64,000 bases of DNA from Actinacidiphila glaucinigra (GTDB taxonomy: Bacteria > Actinomycetota > Actinomycetes > Streptomycetales > Streptomycetaceae), in contig NZ_FZOF01000035.1 in assembly GCF_900188405.1 (NCBI RefSeq), positions 26,127 through 90,126 of the forward strand, written 5' to 3'. The notes beneath the pieces are model-generated. The model searched no databases, was not told the DNA's origin, and saw only the letters and a list, made by a program, of their open reading frames with translations. The first letter of the stretch is position 1. The number at the start of each line of letters is the position of its first letter. Both the position numbers and the translations under genes were made by a program. Shown one piece after another: positions 18,094 through 27,231 of the stretch.

Positions 18094-18402
18094 CTACCCG
18101 GCAGTGGGGACACCGAGCAGAGCCGACGCCTCCTGGAGCGGGGTGAGCCCGAGTGCCGATGCCGCGGCAGGGAGTTCGCGGCAGGTGAAGCCGAGGCGGA
18201 TCATCGCCCGGAGGACTTCGCCGGCGGTGAAGTCACGACGGTCCTGCCGGGTGATGACCTCGCCCACTTGCATGACGGGGTAGTGACGGCGGCCGATGAT
18301 CACGGTCTCACCGGTGACCGGCCCGGGTGTGACGCCCTTCATCGACGCCACGACCCCACTCTTGGACAGGTCGAACGCAAAACGGGCGATGACGCAGCGC
18401 AT
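18094..18402 (-). CDS. SCO5918-family small protein
   Basis: A 102-residue protein opening 'MRCVIARFAFDLSKSGVVAS' and containing 'GETVIIGRRHYPVMQVGEVI' and 'RQDRRDFTAGEVLRAM', the recognisable pattern of this conserved Streptomyces family. Its function is unknown. Members usually sit beside a cold-shock protein and a DEAD-box helicase, as here, which suggests a role in RNA metabolism during cold stress. It is transcribed in the same direction as the CBS protein and helicase. Confidence 0.85.
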   Translation of the reverse strand: MRCVIARFAFDLSKSGVVASMKGVTPGPVTGETVIIGRRHYPVMQVGEVITRQDRRDFTAGEVLRAMIRLGFTCRELPAAASALGLTPLQEASALLGVPTAG

Positions 18403-18449
18403 GGTGCCTCACAGTCAGGTGGGAAGGCAAGGGAACCGGTGGCCGACGA

Positions 18450-18848
18450 TCAGTGTGAGCGGGTGAGAACACCTACGGCGCAGCCGTGCTCGTCGATGAC
18501 GGGCACGGCCGTGAGACGTCGATGGCGCATGGTGTGCTGCGCCTCGGCCATCTGCGTCACCGGCGAGGCGAACGGCCCGCCGCTGCCGGCGACCTCCCGC
18601 AGGCGGACCTGATCGGTGTAGGCGTAGCCGTCACGAAAGGCGGTGAGCTGGGCGAGGGTGACCAGACTCGTGCACCGGCCGTCCTCGTCACAGACGACCA
18701 GATGCCCGGTGCGTGCACTGGCCATGACCGACAGGGCTACCTCTACGGTCATGTCGTCCCAGACCTGCGGTCCGGGCGCGTCCATGGCTTCAGCAACGGT
18801 GCCGTGGGCGGAGTCCGCCTGGCGTGGCAGGTCGTGTGGCAGGGTCAA
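18450..18848 (-). CDS. CBS-domain pair protein
   Basis: A 132-residue stand-alone protein with two CBS motifs: 'AMDAPGPQVWDDMTVEVALS' to 'TGHLVVCDEDGRCTSLVT' and 'PFASPVTQMAEAQHTMRHRR' to 'LTAVPVIDEHGCAVGVLTRS'. Such Bateman modules bind adenine nucleotides. It lies 45 bp downstream of the helicase stop and is probably co-transcribed with it. Its partner protein is unknown. Confidence 0.88.
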   Translation of the reverse strand: MTLPHDLPRQADSAHGTVAEAMDAPGPQVWDDMTVEVALSVMASARTGHLVVCDEDGRCTSLVTLAQLTAFRDGYAYTDQVRLREVAGSGGPFASPVTQMAEAQHTMRHRRLTAVPVIDEHGCAVGVLTRSH

Positions 18849-18893
18849 GAGTGCCTCCTGGAGGAGTGGATGGGCGTCATTGCCGGGAAGGTC

Positions 18894-20393
18894 CTAGGCC
18901 GCCGCGTTGTAGACGGACCGACGCTGGGCCGAGCGGCGTGCTGCCCGCATGGTGCGGCGCTCCTGGGTGGTGTCACGGCCGCGTCGGCCGTGGGAGGCGG
19001 GGGCAGCGCCCTCGTATCCGGCCTCCGGAGCGGTGATGACGACCGGGGTGCCTGAGGGGGCCTGCGCACCGGTGATGCGGATCAGGTCGGCCCCGGCCGG
19101 GTGAACCTGCGTGGTTTGAGGGTGGATTCCGGCGTGCTGCATGAGGCGGGCCATGTCGCGGCGCTGGTCGGGTGTGACCAGCGTGACCACGGTGCCGGAT
19201 CGGCCGGCGCGGGCGGTGCGGCCGCCCCTGTGGAGGTAGTCCTTGTGGTCGCTGGGCGGGTCTACGTGGACGACCAGGTCGAGGTCGTCGACGTGGATCC
19301 CGCGTGCGGCGACGTTGGTTGCCACCAGCACCGTCACGTGGCCTGCCTTGAACTGGGCCAGGGTCCGGGTGCGATGCGTCTGCGACTTGCCGCCGTGCAA
19401 CGCGGCGGCGCGGACTCCGCTGTTCAGCAGGTGCTCGGTGAGCCTGTCGACGGCGTGCTTGGAGTCCAGGAACATGATCACCTGGCCCTGCCGCGCCGCG
19501 ATCTCGGTCGTCGTCCGCCGCTTGTCGGCGGCGTGCACGTGCAGCACGTGGTGCTCCATCGTGCTCACCGCGCCCGCGGAGGGATCCACGGAGTGGACCA
19601 CCGGGTCGTTCAGGTAGCGGTGGACCAGCAGGTCGATGTTGCGGTCCAAGGTGGCCGAGAACAGCATTCGCTGTCCTTCGGGGTGCACTTGGTCCAGCAA
19701 CGCCGTGACCTGTGGCATGAAGCCCATGTCGGCCATCTGGTCGGCCTCGTCGAGGACGGTGACGGCGACTTGGCCGAGTCGGCAGTCGCCGCGCTCGACG
19801 AGGTCCCTCAACCGGCCAGGCGTCGCTACGAGGACTTCCGCGCCGGCGCGGAGCACGCCGGCCTGACGGCTGATCGGCATCCCATCGACGGCGGTGGCCA
19901 TTCGCAGCCTCATCGAGCGGGCGTAGGGGGCGAGAGCGTAGGTGACCTGCTGGGCCAACACCCGGGTGGGTACCAGCACCAGCGCCAGCGGTTGCCGGGG
20001 CTCGGCGCGCCGTCCGGCGGTACGGGCCAGCAGGGCGAGGCCGAAGGCGAGGGTCTTACCGGATCCGATCCGTCCGCGGCCCAGGACGTCTCGGCCCGCG
20101 AGGGTGTTGGGCAGGGTCGCCGCCTGGATCGGGAACGGCACGGTCACGCCCTCCGCGGCGAGCGCCGACAGCAGTGACCGGGGCATGGCTAGATCGGCGA
20201 ACGTCTCGGCGGCGGGGAGTGCCGGGGTCATCGTGTCCGGCAGGGTGAACTCGCCCTGTGGTGTTGTGCGGCAACGGCGTTGGCCGCCGGAGCGGCTGGG
20301 GTCACTGGTCTTCGTGTGGCTGCCGTTCTTGCCGGCGTGGGAACTTCCGCTGCGAGTAGGTGTGAATCCGTCGTTCGTAGGTGTGCGGCTCAT
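18894..20393 (-). CDS. DEAD-box RNA helicase (cold-shock type)
   Basis: ATP-dependent RNA unwinding enzyme, 499 residues. It has Q motif 'VPFPIQAATLPNTLAG', Walker A 'GRGRIGSGKT', 'PTRVLAQQ', 'TPGRLRDL', 'VLDEADQMADMGF', 'LFSATL', 'HGGKSQTHR', 'ATNVAARGIHVDDLD' and 'HRGGRTARAG'. A low-complexity Ser/Thr/Lys tail of about 55 residues precedes the core and a basic Arg-rich tail follows it, suited to RNA binding. The start has GAGGAAGG. The position before a CspA-type gene and SCO5918-family gene supports cold induction. Confidence 0.95.
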   Translation of the reverse strand: MSRTPTNDGFTPTRSGSSHAGKNGSHTKTSDPSRSGGQRRCRTTPQGEFTLPDTMTPALPAAETFADLAMPRSLLSALAAEGVTVPFPIQAATLPNTLAGRDVLGRGRIGSGKTLAFGLALLARTAGRRAEPRQPLALVLVPTRVLAQQVTYALAPYARSMRLRMATAVDGMPISRQAGVLRAGAEVLVATPGRLRDLVERGDCRLGQVAVTVLDEADQMADMGFMPQVTALLDQVHPEGQRMLFSATLDRNIDLLVHRYLNDPVVHSVDPSAGAVSTMEHHVLHVHAADKRRTTTEIAARQGQVIMFLDSKHAVDRLTEHLLNSGVRAAALHGGKSQTHRTRTLAQFKAGHVTVLVATNVAARGIHVDDLDLVVHVDPPSDHKDYLHRGGRTARAGRSGTVVTLVTPDQRRDMARLMQHAGIHPQTTQVHPAGADLIRITGAQAPSGTPVVITAPEAGYEGAAPASHGRRGRDTTQERRTMRAARRSAQRRSVYNAAA

Positions 20394-20720
20394 GCAGAAC
20401 CTTCCTCAAAACGGCCACATCAGGGGATCCTGCTCCGATGAGGCAGGACACGGAATCGCGATGACGGGCCGCGCAAATGCGATGGCGAGCCGGGCCTGCG
20501 GGCGATGCCCGTGGGCCGGGTCGCTGAACGGGTGGGGTGGGGCGATCCGGTCCGCGTCCCAAATGCCTGGGTCTAACGGACGTTCGGAAGCTCTGACGGA
20601 TGTGTATCCGGAGCCTGAGGCGGATATCTGCTGCCAGTGGGGGATCGCGACACCCTCAAAACCCTGGCCCCGTGAAATTGTCACGGCGTGACCAGGCAGG
20701 GTACGTACTGATGTACCACA

Positions 20721-20755
20721 AGCTGGGGCCCGCACCCAAGGTGCGGGCCCCAGCT
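20721..20755 (-). terminator. Terminator of the cold-shock protein gene
   Basis: Perfect 16-bp inverted repeat (AGCTGGGGCCCGCACC and its complement) with a 3-nt loop, 20 bp past the csp stop. It is among the strongest hairpins in the window. Confidence 0.88.
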
Positions 20756-20775
20756 GCGATCTATGCGTGTCCGCG

Positions 20776-20979
20776 TCAGGCCGGAACGATGTTCTCGGCC
20801 GTCGGGCCCTTCTGGCCCTGCGCGATGTCGAAGCTCACCTTTTGGCCCTCGAGCAGTTCGCGAAAGCCCTGGGCGGCGATGTTCGAGTAGTGGGCGAACA
20901 CGTCAGCGCCGCCACCGTCCTGCTCGATGAAGCCGAAGCCCTTTTCCGCGTTGAACCACTTCACGGTGCCAGTAGCCAT
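20776..20979 (-). CDS. Cold-shock protein, CspA family
   Basis: A 67-residue single-domain nucleic-acid chaperone. 'GTVKWFNAEKGFGFIEQDGG' carries RNP1 (KGFGFI), followed by 'DVFAHYSNI' (RNP2). The length matches the family exactly. The ATG at 20979 has GGAG 9 bp upstream; an upstream in-frame start at 21042 would add 21 residues foreign to the family and is rejected. The roughly 120 bp upstream are AT-richer than average and probably hold its promoter and leader. Confidence 0.97.
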   Translation of the reverse strand: MATGTVKWFNAEKGFGFIEQDGGGADVFAHYSNIAAQGFRELLEGQKVSFDIAQGQKGPTAENIVPA

Positions 20980-21042
20980 GTGTTGCATCTCCTTCGGGGC
21001 ACAGCCCGGAGCCTGTACTGTACGGACCCCGCGTCGCCGCAA

Positions 21043-21525
21043 TGATTACCCCGCCAGTGGATGACCGGAATCAAGAAATACTCCCATCGGCATGAGCCAG
21101 TGGGGGCAATTTTCTTGGGAACCACAACTGCAACTTATTCGAGAGTAGCACGGCGCGATCGGCCGTGCACGGTTGATAACCACACCCCGTCCATCACGTG
21201 AGATACCTCATCGCGCGTTGCACTAAATCTCACTTCCTTCGCGAGCCAAATATCGGGCGTCGCGGACTGCGCCGTTCCCCCGGTGCGACGCCGACGAGGT
21301 CGGCCGCGCCTCGTGGCCCAACCGCGTCCGGCCCCGGCGACATGGGCCAGGACGCAACCCGTCCGCCGCCGGGCGCCGATGGGAACTGGACGGGGGCATG
21401 GGGACAGAACCGCGATGACGGGGGCGGCCAGCGCTCCGAAGGCCAGCCGCGGATGACGCCGCGTAGGTACGGTGTACGGGCGCCGAATGCGGTGAAAGCG
21501 CCGCGGGCGACGTCGCCGGTGACGG
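21043..21525. other. Region between csp and the next remnant
   Basis: About 480 bp. The first 150 bp should contain the csp promoter. The rest (21200-21525) contains frames with no family resemblance and is probably decayed coding DNA continuous with the remnant that follows. Confidence 0.5.
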
Positions 21526-21741
21526 GGGGCTTGGGCGCTCACGGTGTCGCCGTGCTGGCGCCGGACCCGCAGGGACGGCATCCGCTTCGCGGTGGCGCTG
21601 CGCTGCGACCTCACCGAGGAGCGACGTGCCTTGATGCGCCACGACTTCGACCCGACGTCGATGTCGCGCACCCTGCCCTGGGTAGAAGAGCTGCACGGTG
21701 ACGCCGACCCGACGCGCGATCTCGCCGCGTCCGGCCACGCG
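21526..21741 (+). pseudogene. Internal fragment of a leucine-rich-repeat-variant gene
   Basis: This 216-bp segment matches 44577-44790 of the intact gene at 43439-45349: 'AHGVAVLA', 'ALRCDLTEERRALMRHDFDP', 'TSMSRTLPWVEELHGDAD'. It has frame disruption near 21580 and similarity stops sharply at both ends, so only a central piece remains. Confidence 0.85.
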
Positions 21742-21763
21742 GGACCCGGCCGCGGGCAGGCTG

Positions 21764-22744
21764 TCACATGGATGAGCGGGGGTGGTTCAGGTCGCGCCAG
21801 TCCCGGGGCGACATTCCGTAAGTCTGCCTGAACACCTTGCTGAAGTGGGACGCGTCCACGAAACCCCAGCGCCGTCCGGTCGCCGCGATGGTGCGCAGGG
21901 GCCCGTGCGGGCCGGCCAGATCCCGCTTGCACTCGGCCAGCCGGCGTGTACGGATCCAGTCGCCGAGGGTGATGCCCGAGCGGGCCAGCACGGCGTAGAG
22001 GTGTCGCACGGAGACGCCGTGGACGGCGGCGATCCGTGCGGCCGACAGATCGGGGTCAGCCAGATGCGCCTGAACGTACTGAGTGACCCGCTGGGTGAGC
22101 GTCGCCTCCAACGGCGCCTTGGCCAGGCCGGAGTCGCCGTGCTGGGTTGCCAGGACGGCGCGGAGCAGTTCGATGCTGGGGGTGACGACGGACTCGGCGT
22201 CCCGATCACCCTGATGGATCTCGTCGCTGACGGCCAACTGTGAGAAGTAGGTGAAGGCGAGCCGCGCGACGGGATTGCCGGGCCCCAGGGCGACCGCCGC
22301 CACATCCCTCAACAGCCGCTCGGGCAGCGCCAGTGCGGCACGGGGGAAACGCAGGAAGTGGTGGTCGACTCCCTCGTCGAAGAGAAGTGTGTACGGGGCG
22401 ACGGACTCGTAGACGGCGCACTCGCCCGGTCGCAGCACGCACTCGCGGCCGTTCTGCACCACCAGACTGGTCCCCGTCATCTGCACGCCGAGGAAGACGG
22501 CCGGCTCCTTGTCCTCCCGGGCCAGCCGTTCCGTCCGGTGGATGGCGACGGAGGTCGCACGCGCCGAACAGATCCGGAGGGGGCCGACCGTGCCGAGACC
22601 CAGGCGGACGGAGATGCCGTCGGTCGGCGGACCGTGATCGATGTCGACCGCCACGATGGAATCCCGCACCGCGTTCCGGACAACTTCCTCCCGGTCCTGC
22701 GGTGCCGTGAACGCGGTGTCGAGAACCGGGCTCATACGCCGCAC
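21764..22744 (-). CDS. AraC-family transcriptional regulator
   Basis: A 326-residue regulator. The N-terminal part resembles the AraC-binding-like domain of NphR/FeaR-type activators ('VQMTGTSLVVQNGRECVLRP' with 'GECAVYESVAPYTLLFDEG'). The C-terminal AraC DNA-binding domain spans about residues 225-320 ('RIAAVHGVSVRHLYAVLARS', 'WGFVDASHFSKVFRQTYGMS'). No catabolic operon is adjacent; the nearest genes are the rightward secreted proteins, whose promoters lie about 330 bp from its start. Target and inducer are unknown. Confidence 0.92.
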   Translation of the reverse strand: MRRMSPVLDTAFTAPQDREEVVRNAVRDSIVAVDIDHGPPTDGISVRLGLGTVGPLRICSARATSVAIHRTERLAREDKEPAVFLGVQMTGTSLVVQNGRECVLRPGECAVYESVAPYTLLFDEGVDHHFLRFPRAALALPERLLRDVAAVALGPGNPVARLAFTYFSQLAVSDEIHQGDRDAESVVTPSIELLRAVLATQHGDSGLAKAPLEATLTQRVTQYVQAHLADPDLSAARIAAVHGVSVRHLYAVLARSGITLGDWIRTRRLAECKRDLAGPHGPLRTIAATGRRWGFVDASHFSKVFRQTYGMSPRDWRDLNHPRSSM

Positions 22745-23075
22745 CTCTGCCCGCGTCCGTCACCCGGCCGGCCTGACGCCGGCCTGCCCCGTTTCCCCAC
22801 GCGTCACCCTTCGCACGATCCCCCGGACCTCAGTTTGACGGACTTGTGATACGACGTGCAGCCAATTCGACAGGCGCGCACAAAGGCATCACCGCCCTCC
22901 TCCGACACCCTCTCCGGAGACGGTGCACGACGGACAAAGAACCCTGCACATATGACAAAGGCCGGGTCCCACGCCGCCATTAGTGTCCATGGCCGAGCCC
23001 CGGGACAGCGCTGCGATCCGTCCTCGGGCTGCCACGGAAACGACAGTGCTTCTCGCACGGAGAGGAACGACAGGC

Positions 23076-23510
23076 ATGCGCAGGACAGGCAGGAACAGGG
23101 CACTTCTGGCGACCGGGACCTTGCTGGGGGCCCTGATGGGAGTGGCGTCCGCCGCCGTCCCGGCCCACGCGGCGGACGGGGTGTGCACGGGAGCGGCCTC
23201 GGTGCCGAACGGATCGACGGGCCGGCACTTCGTGTACCCCATCAACGTCGCCAACAACACCATCTACTGCTACCTGCAGTCCGGGCACACTGGTCCCGGA
23301 GTCAGGGCCCTGCAGAAGAACATGAACAGCTGTTACGGCAAGAAGCTGGAACTCGACGGCATCTTCGGGTCGGACACCAGGAATGCACTGCGTGACGTCC
23401 AGAGCAGGATCGGCGCGGCGGTCGACGGCGTCTACGGCCGGGAGACCCTGACCAAGATGAAGTGGGCCCGCTACAGCAACGAAACCGGCGCCAAGTACGA
23501 CTGCGTCTGA
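23076..23510 (+). CDS. Secreted peptidoglycan-binding-domain protein A
   Basis: A 144-residue exported protein. The signal peptide (about residues 1-33) ends in 'AAVPAHA'. The mature part has one PG_binding_1-like domain ('SGHTGPGVRALQKNMNSCYG', 'LDGIFGSDTRNALRDVQSRI', 'VDGVYGRETLTKMKW'). Cysteines at either side of the domain could form disulfides. There is no catalytic domain. The start at 23076 follows AGAGGAA; longer starts would mask the signal peptide. Confidence 0.9.
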   Translation: MRRTGRNRALLATGTLLGALMGVASAAVPAHAADGVCTGAASVPNGSTGRHFVYPINVANNTIYCYLQSGHTGPGVRALQKNMNSCYGKKLELDGIFGSDTRNALRDVQSRIGAAVDGVYGRETLTKMKWARYSNETGAKYDCV

Positions 23511-23599
23511 GCGCGACGTTCAACCTCGCAGGTCACCCGACCTACTGATCTCACAGCGTGATCAAGCACGCCTGCCCGATACTTCCCATGAGGAGCATG

Positions 23600-24049
23600 A
23601 TGTCTTCACGCACGCCCCGCAACAAGCCGCGCGCCCTTGCTGCCCTGGGCACCCTGGCAGCGGTACTCGCCTGCGGTGTCGCCGTCTCCCCCTCCGCGAG
23701 CGCGGCCGGTATATACCCGACCTGCAACACCACCAAGGCTGTTTCCATCAGCTCGGGTCACTCCGTCACAGTTCCCGCCTACAACAGCGGCAGCGGCAAG
23801 ACCCTGACCTGCAATCTGGTATTCGACAGGGGCACACAAAACCCGGCCGTGACGGCGCTGCAGCGGAGCCTGAAGAATTGCGAGAGCTACGGCTACCTCA
23901 CCATCGATGGCTACTACGGCCTGGAGACGATGACCGCCGTCGAGTTGCTCCAGGAGGACTATGGGCTCGGCGCGGACGGCGTCTACGGCCCGAACACCCG
24001 TGACAGCATGAAGCACTACAGTTCCACGCTGGGCTGCGCCCGCCTGTGA
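23600..24049 (+). CDS. Secreted peptidoglycan-binding-domain protein B
   Basis: A 149-residue paralogue of the preceding protein. It has a signal peptide ending near 'VSPSASA', then 'GTQNPAVTALQRSLKNCESY', 'IDGYYGLETMTAVELLQEDY' and 'ADGVYGPNTRDSMKHYSS', a PG_binding_1-like fold with conserved Cys residues. GAGGAG precedes three clustered ATGs; the one at 23600 has the best spacing, with 23588 and 23597 possible. Ninety bp separate the two genes, which are probably co-regulated. Confidence 0.9.
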   Translation: MSSRTPRNKPRALAALGTLAAVLACGVAVSPSASAAGIYPTCNTTKAVSISSGHSVTVPAYNSGSGKTLTCNLVFDRGTQNPAVTALQRSLKNCESYGYLTIDGYYGLETMTAVELLQEDYGLGADGVYGPNTRDSMKHYSSTLGCARL

Positions 24050-24086
24050 CACCGCGATTCGGCTCCTGACGGCACTGGCCGTCCCT

Positions 24087-24120
24087 CGCCGCTCCGGCCG
24101 GACCCCCGGCCGGAGCGGCG
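24087..24120 (+). terminator. Terminator after the secreted-protein pair
   Basis: Perfect 15-bp stem CGCCGCTCCGGCCGG with its complement, loop ACCC, 38 bp after the second gene. Confidence 0.85.
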
Positions 24121-24684
24121 ACGCCTCGCGTCCCCGCTGGCGGTCGCGCTGCCGCCCTGCGGCGCCTGCCTCCCGGCCCGACGCGGCGCTCCGGCCCTTG
24201 CGCTTGCCTGCTCGAGTGACCTGCCTGGTCGGCCGGAAGCGGTCCAGGTAGCGCCGCGCCTCGTCCACCAGGTCCATCTGCACCCGGGACAGAGGATGCC
24301 CCTGCTGATCCAAGGGGTGGCCTGCTGCAGCATCGACCGGCTCTCCTCGATCCGCCTGCCGCAGGCGGGTGAAGACGACGTGCCGCAGTCACCGGTCCGC
24401 CAGTTGCAGGGAACTCGCTGGCCGCAGCCGCCGCAATGGTGGTCTGATGCGTCGATGTTCTACGAGGATCTCAGCCGCTTGAGTACACCAACGACCCGGC
24501 GAGACGATATCCGGCCCCGACCCGAGCAGTCTGCGATTCGTATGCTTTCAGTCGCCGTATGAGCGCCTCAACGTCGGTTGGTGAGCGGGGACGAGCCCTG
24601 GACCTGCGGGCCGGCCCCCGTCGGCTTCACGGACAACCTGCTGGCCGTCATCGAGGCGCAGGCGATCCCGCCAAGGCGTGCGCG
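24121..24684. other. Non-coding or decayed stretch
   Basis: About 560 bp between the terminator and the end of the acetolactate synthase gene. A short protein-like string (APVGFTDNLLAVIEAQAIPP, about 24610-24670, plus strand) has no start, family or extension. Nothing else can be supported. Confidence 0.5.
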
Positions 24685-26370
24685 TTATTCGAGGACGCCT
24701 TCGTGGAGTTCGGCGAAGAGTTCTGTGTTGCGGGTGTAGTCGACGGGGACGTCGATGATGGTGACGCCGGGCTGGACCCGGGCCTCGCGCGACAGGGCCT
24801 CGCCGAGGACCTTTGCGAACTGCTCTTCGGTCTCGACCCGGTAGCCGTGGGCGCCGAATGCGCCGGCGTATTGGGCGATGTCGTAGTCGCCGAGCAGGAC
24901 GCCGGAGGTCCGCCCGTACTTCAGCTTCTCCTGGAAGCGGACCATGTCGTAGCTGTTGTCCCTGAGGATCACGTGGGTGAAGTGCAGGCCGAGGCGTGTG
25001 GCCGTCTCCAGTTCCTGGGCGCTGAACAAGAAGCCGCCGTCGCCGGAGACGGACACGACCTGCTTGCCGGGACGGACGATGCAGGCGGCCATGGCCCACG
25101 GCAGGGCCACGCCGAGCGTTTGCTGGCCGTTGGAGAACAGCAGGTGCCGCGGTTCGTAGGCGCGGAAGTGACGCGCCATGTAGATGTAGTGGGAGCCGAT
25201 GTCGCAGGTGACGGTGGCGTCGTCGTCGATCATGTCGCGCAGCGTGAGGATGACTTCGACGGGGTTGAGGCCGGTCTCGGTGTGGTTCGCCGACCGTGCC
25301 GCGTCGTCGGCGTCCTTCAGGGCGCGTCGCTGTTCGGCGAACTCGGCGAGGACTTCCGTCTCCAGCTTCAGCCCGGACAGGTGTCCCGTCAGGGCCCGGA
25401 GGGTTGCCGGGATGTCCCCCCGCAGTTCGATGGCGGGTCGGTAGTGGTTGTCGATGTCCGCGGGCAGGGCGTCGATGTGAACGACGGTGCGGCCCGGATC
25501 GGTGTTCCATAGCTTCGGGTCGTACTCGACGGCGTCGAATCCCACGGTCACGAGCAGGTCGGCGTGGGAGATGGCGATGTCGCCGGGCTGGTTGCGGAAC
25601 AGGCCGATGCGGCCGACGTAGTGGTCTTCCAGTTTCCGGGAGACGACACCGGCGGCCTGGAACGTTTCCACCACCGGCAGGTCCGTGACCTCGAGGAGGG
25701 CGCGGAGTTCGGCACATGCTTCCGTACCCGCCCCCCGAAGGCCGACCAAGAGCACCGGGCGCTTTGCCTCACGGATGAGCCGGGCCGCCTGCTCCACGCG
25801 GTCACCCGGCGCCGCACCTTGTTCGGGGACGGGAACGGCTTCGGAGATGTCGGCGCTGGTGGGGGTCATGAGCACGTCGGAGGGCAGCACGACCGCGGCA
25901 GCGCCTCGCGGCTCTGTGACAGCCGCTCGAAGGGCATTGGCGACGGCCTCGGGCACGTTGTCGGCGTCGTTGACCTCGCCGGTGTACTTGGTGAACGGCT
26001 TGAGGGCGGCCGTGGCGTCCATGGACTGGTGGCTGCGCTTGAGGCGGTCCGCGCGCGGCACGGCGCCGCACAGGGCGACCACGGGATCCTGCTCGGTGTT
26101 CGCTGTGAGGAGCCCGGTCGCGCTGTTGGACGTGCCCGGTCCCGAGGTCACCACGATGGCGCCGGGGACGCCGGTCAGTCGGCCGACGGCGGCCGCCATG
26201 AACGCGGCGTTCTGCTCGTGGCGGCATACGACCAGTTGGGGGCCGCCGTCCACCAGCGCGTCGTAGATGGCGTCGATCTTCGCGCCGGGGACTCCGAAGA
26301 TGTGGCTGACGCCGTACGCCGACAGCACCTCCACCGCTCGCTGGGCGGCACGCACTCCTGACTCGGTCAT
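24685..26370 (-). CDS. alsS: Catabolic acetolactate synthase (ThDP enzyme)
   Basis: Condenses two pyruvates to 2-acetolactate and CO2. The 561-residue length and three ThDP-enzyme domains fit AlsS/BudB. The N-terminal PYR domain has the catalytic Glu in 'CRHEQNAAFMAAAVGRLTG'; the Rossmann middle domain has 'RPVLLVGLRGAGTEAC'; the C-terminal PP domain has the ThDP-Mg motif 'GDGGFLFSAQELETATRLGL' onward to 'RDNSYDMV'. No FAD-binding signature typical of anabolic IlvB and no adjacent regulatory subunit are seen, favouring the catabolic type. It lies 42 bp downstream of the decarboxylase gene, in one operon. Confidence 0.9.
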   Translation of the reverse strand: MTESGVRAAQRAVEVLSAYGVSHIFGVPGAKIDAIYDALVDGGPQLVVCRHEQNAAFMAAAVGRLTGVPGAIVVTSGPGTSNSATGLLTANTEQDPVVALCGAVPRADRLKRSHQSMDATAALKPFTKYTGEVNDADNVPEAVANALRAAVTEPRGAAAVVLPSDVLMTPTSADISEAVPVPEQGAAPGDRVEQAARLIREAKRPVLLVGLRGAGTEACAELRALLEVTDLPVVETFQAAGVVSRKLEDHYVGRIGLFRNQPGDIAISHADLLVTVGFDAVEYDPKLWNTDPGRTVVHIDALPADIDNHYRPAIELRGDIPATLRALTGHLSGLKLETEVLAEFAEQRRALKDADDAARSANHTETGLNPVEVILTLRDMIDDDATVTCDIGSHYIYMARHFRAYEPRHLLFSNGQQTLGVALPWAMAACIVRPGKQVVSVSGDGGFLFSAQELETATRLGLHFTHVILRDNSYDMVRFQEKLKYGRTSGVLLGDYDIAQYAGAFGAHGYRVETEEQFAKVLGEALSREARVQPGVTIIDVPVDYTRNTELFAELHEGVLE

Positions 26371-26412
26371 GCGGATTCGAACTCCTCATTGCTGTGGAAG
26401 GAGGGAGCGTGT

Positions 26413-27231
26413 TCAGCCACCCTCTGCCTGGCGGATTTGGTCTCCAAGGCCGGAGGGGGTCAGATCGGAACTGAGGAACTGCTGCGTCGTCGGCAGGCTG
26501 AGATGCAGTTCGGACCGCTCGCCGATGGAGATGGTGCCGTGATCGAGCCGGAAGTCGAGACAGTGACCCCCGTGATGGTGCGTGTCGTCGAGGAAGTGCA
26601 GGTGATAGCCGGCCACCGAGATCCCCTGCTCGTAGTCAGGGGTGCGATAGCCCGCCAGCGTGCCCGAGATGTCGTGGAAAGCTGTCTCGGCCTGCCCTTC
26701 GGCTGCCTCGGTCAACGACGGGTAGGGCGGTTCCTGCTTGCGTACGGTTCGTGTCCGGACCTCGCTGAAGTGGCCGGTGATCTTGATGGCGTACAGGAGG
26801 TTGGGACTGCGCCCCATGTCATCGATGGCGGTTGTCACTTCGCTCCGGGACATCGGGGACGTCACGTCCTTCAACGCATCCACCGAGTCGGGGCCGAACC
26901 ACGTCATGGCGGCGAAGGGCGACAGATCACCCGGGGTGGCGATCTGAACCGAGCCGTCGGCACGCAGGTGATAGCAAACGCCGTCAAGGACGAGCATCTC
27001 GCCGTCGAGCTGGTTGAACGTGCCGAGTCCGAAGTCGCCGTGCCGGAGTAGCTCACCGACCGACACGTCCCCCTCGTACACGCCGTCGATGAGCGCACCC
27101 ATGGTGGAGCTCTGGTAGACCTCCCTGGCCTGGTCAGCGTCGTGACGGGAACCGCTTCTGCCGTTCCAGTGCGACAGCACTGTTCGGACAAACCTTCGAA
27201 AGGCGTCCCTAGGGCTTTCCTCTACGGACAT
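26413..27231 (-). CDS. alsD: Alpha-acetolactate decarboxylase
   Basis: Converts 2-acetolactate to acetoin. The 272-residue protein contains 'GALIDGVYEGDVSVGELLRH', 'FGLGTFNQLDGEMLVLDG' and the zinc site 'GYHLHFLDDTHHHGGHCLDF', whose His residues are the expected ligands. The ATG at 27231 follows GGGAG/GAGGC; a 32-codon upstream extension lacks family features. It is first in an alsD-alsS operon, diverting pyruvate to neutral acetoin, classically in overflow metabolism. No AlsR-type regulator is adjacent and no butanediol dehydrogenase gene is seen. Confidence 0.93.
   Translation of the reverse strand: MSVEESPRDAFRRFVRTVLSHWNGRSGSRHDADQAREVYQSSTMGALIDGVYEGDVSVGELLRHGDFGLGTFNQLDGEMLVLDGVCYHLRADGSVQIATPGDLSPFAAMTWFGPDSVDALKDVTSPMSRSEVTTAIDDMGRSPNLLYAIKITGHFSEVRTRTVRKQEPPYPSLTEAAEGQAETAFHDISGTLAGYRTPDYEQGISVAGYHLHFLDDTHHHGGHCLDFRLDHGTISIGERSELHLSLPTTQQFLSSDLTPSGLGDQIRQAEGG

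Noticed and set aside
24594..24684. Protein-like string APVGFTDNLLAVIEAQAIPP on the plus strand
   Set aside because: Too short, no start or stop context, and no family could be named; may be a relic but cannot be supported as a feature.
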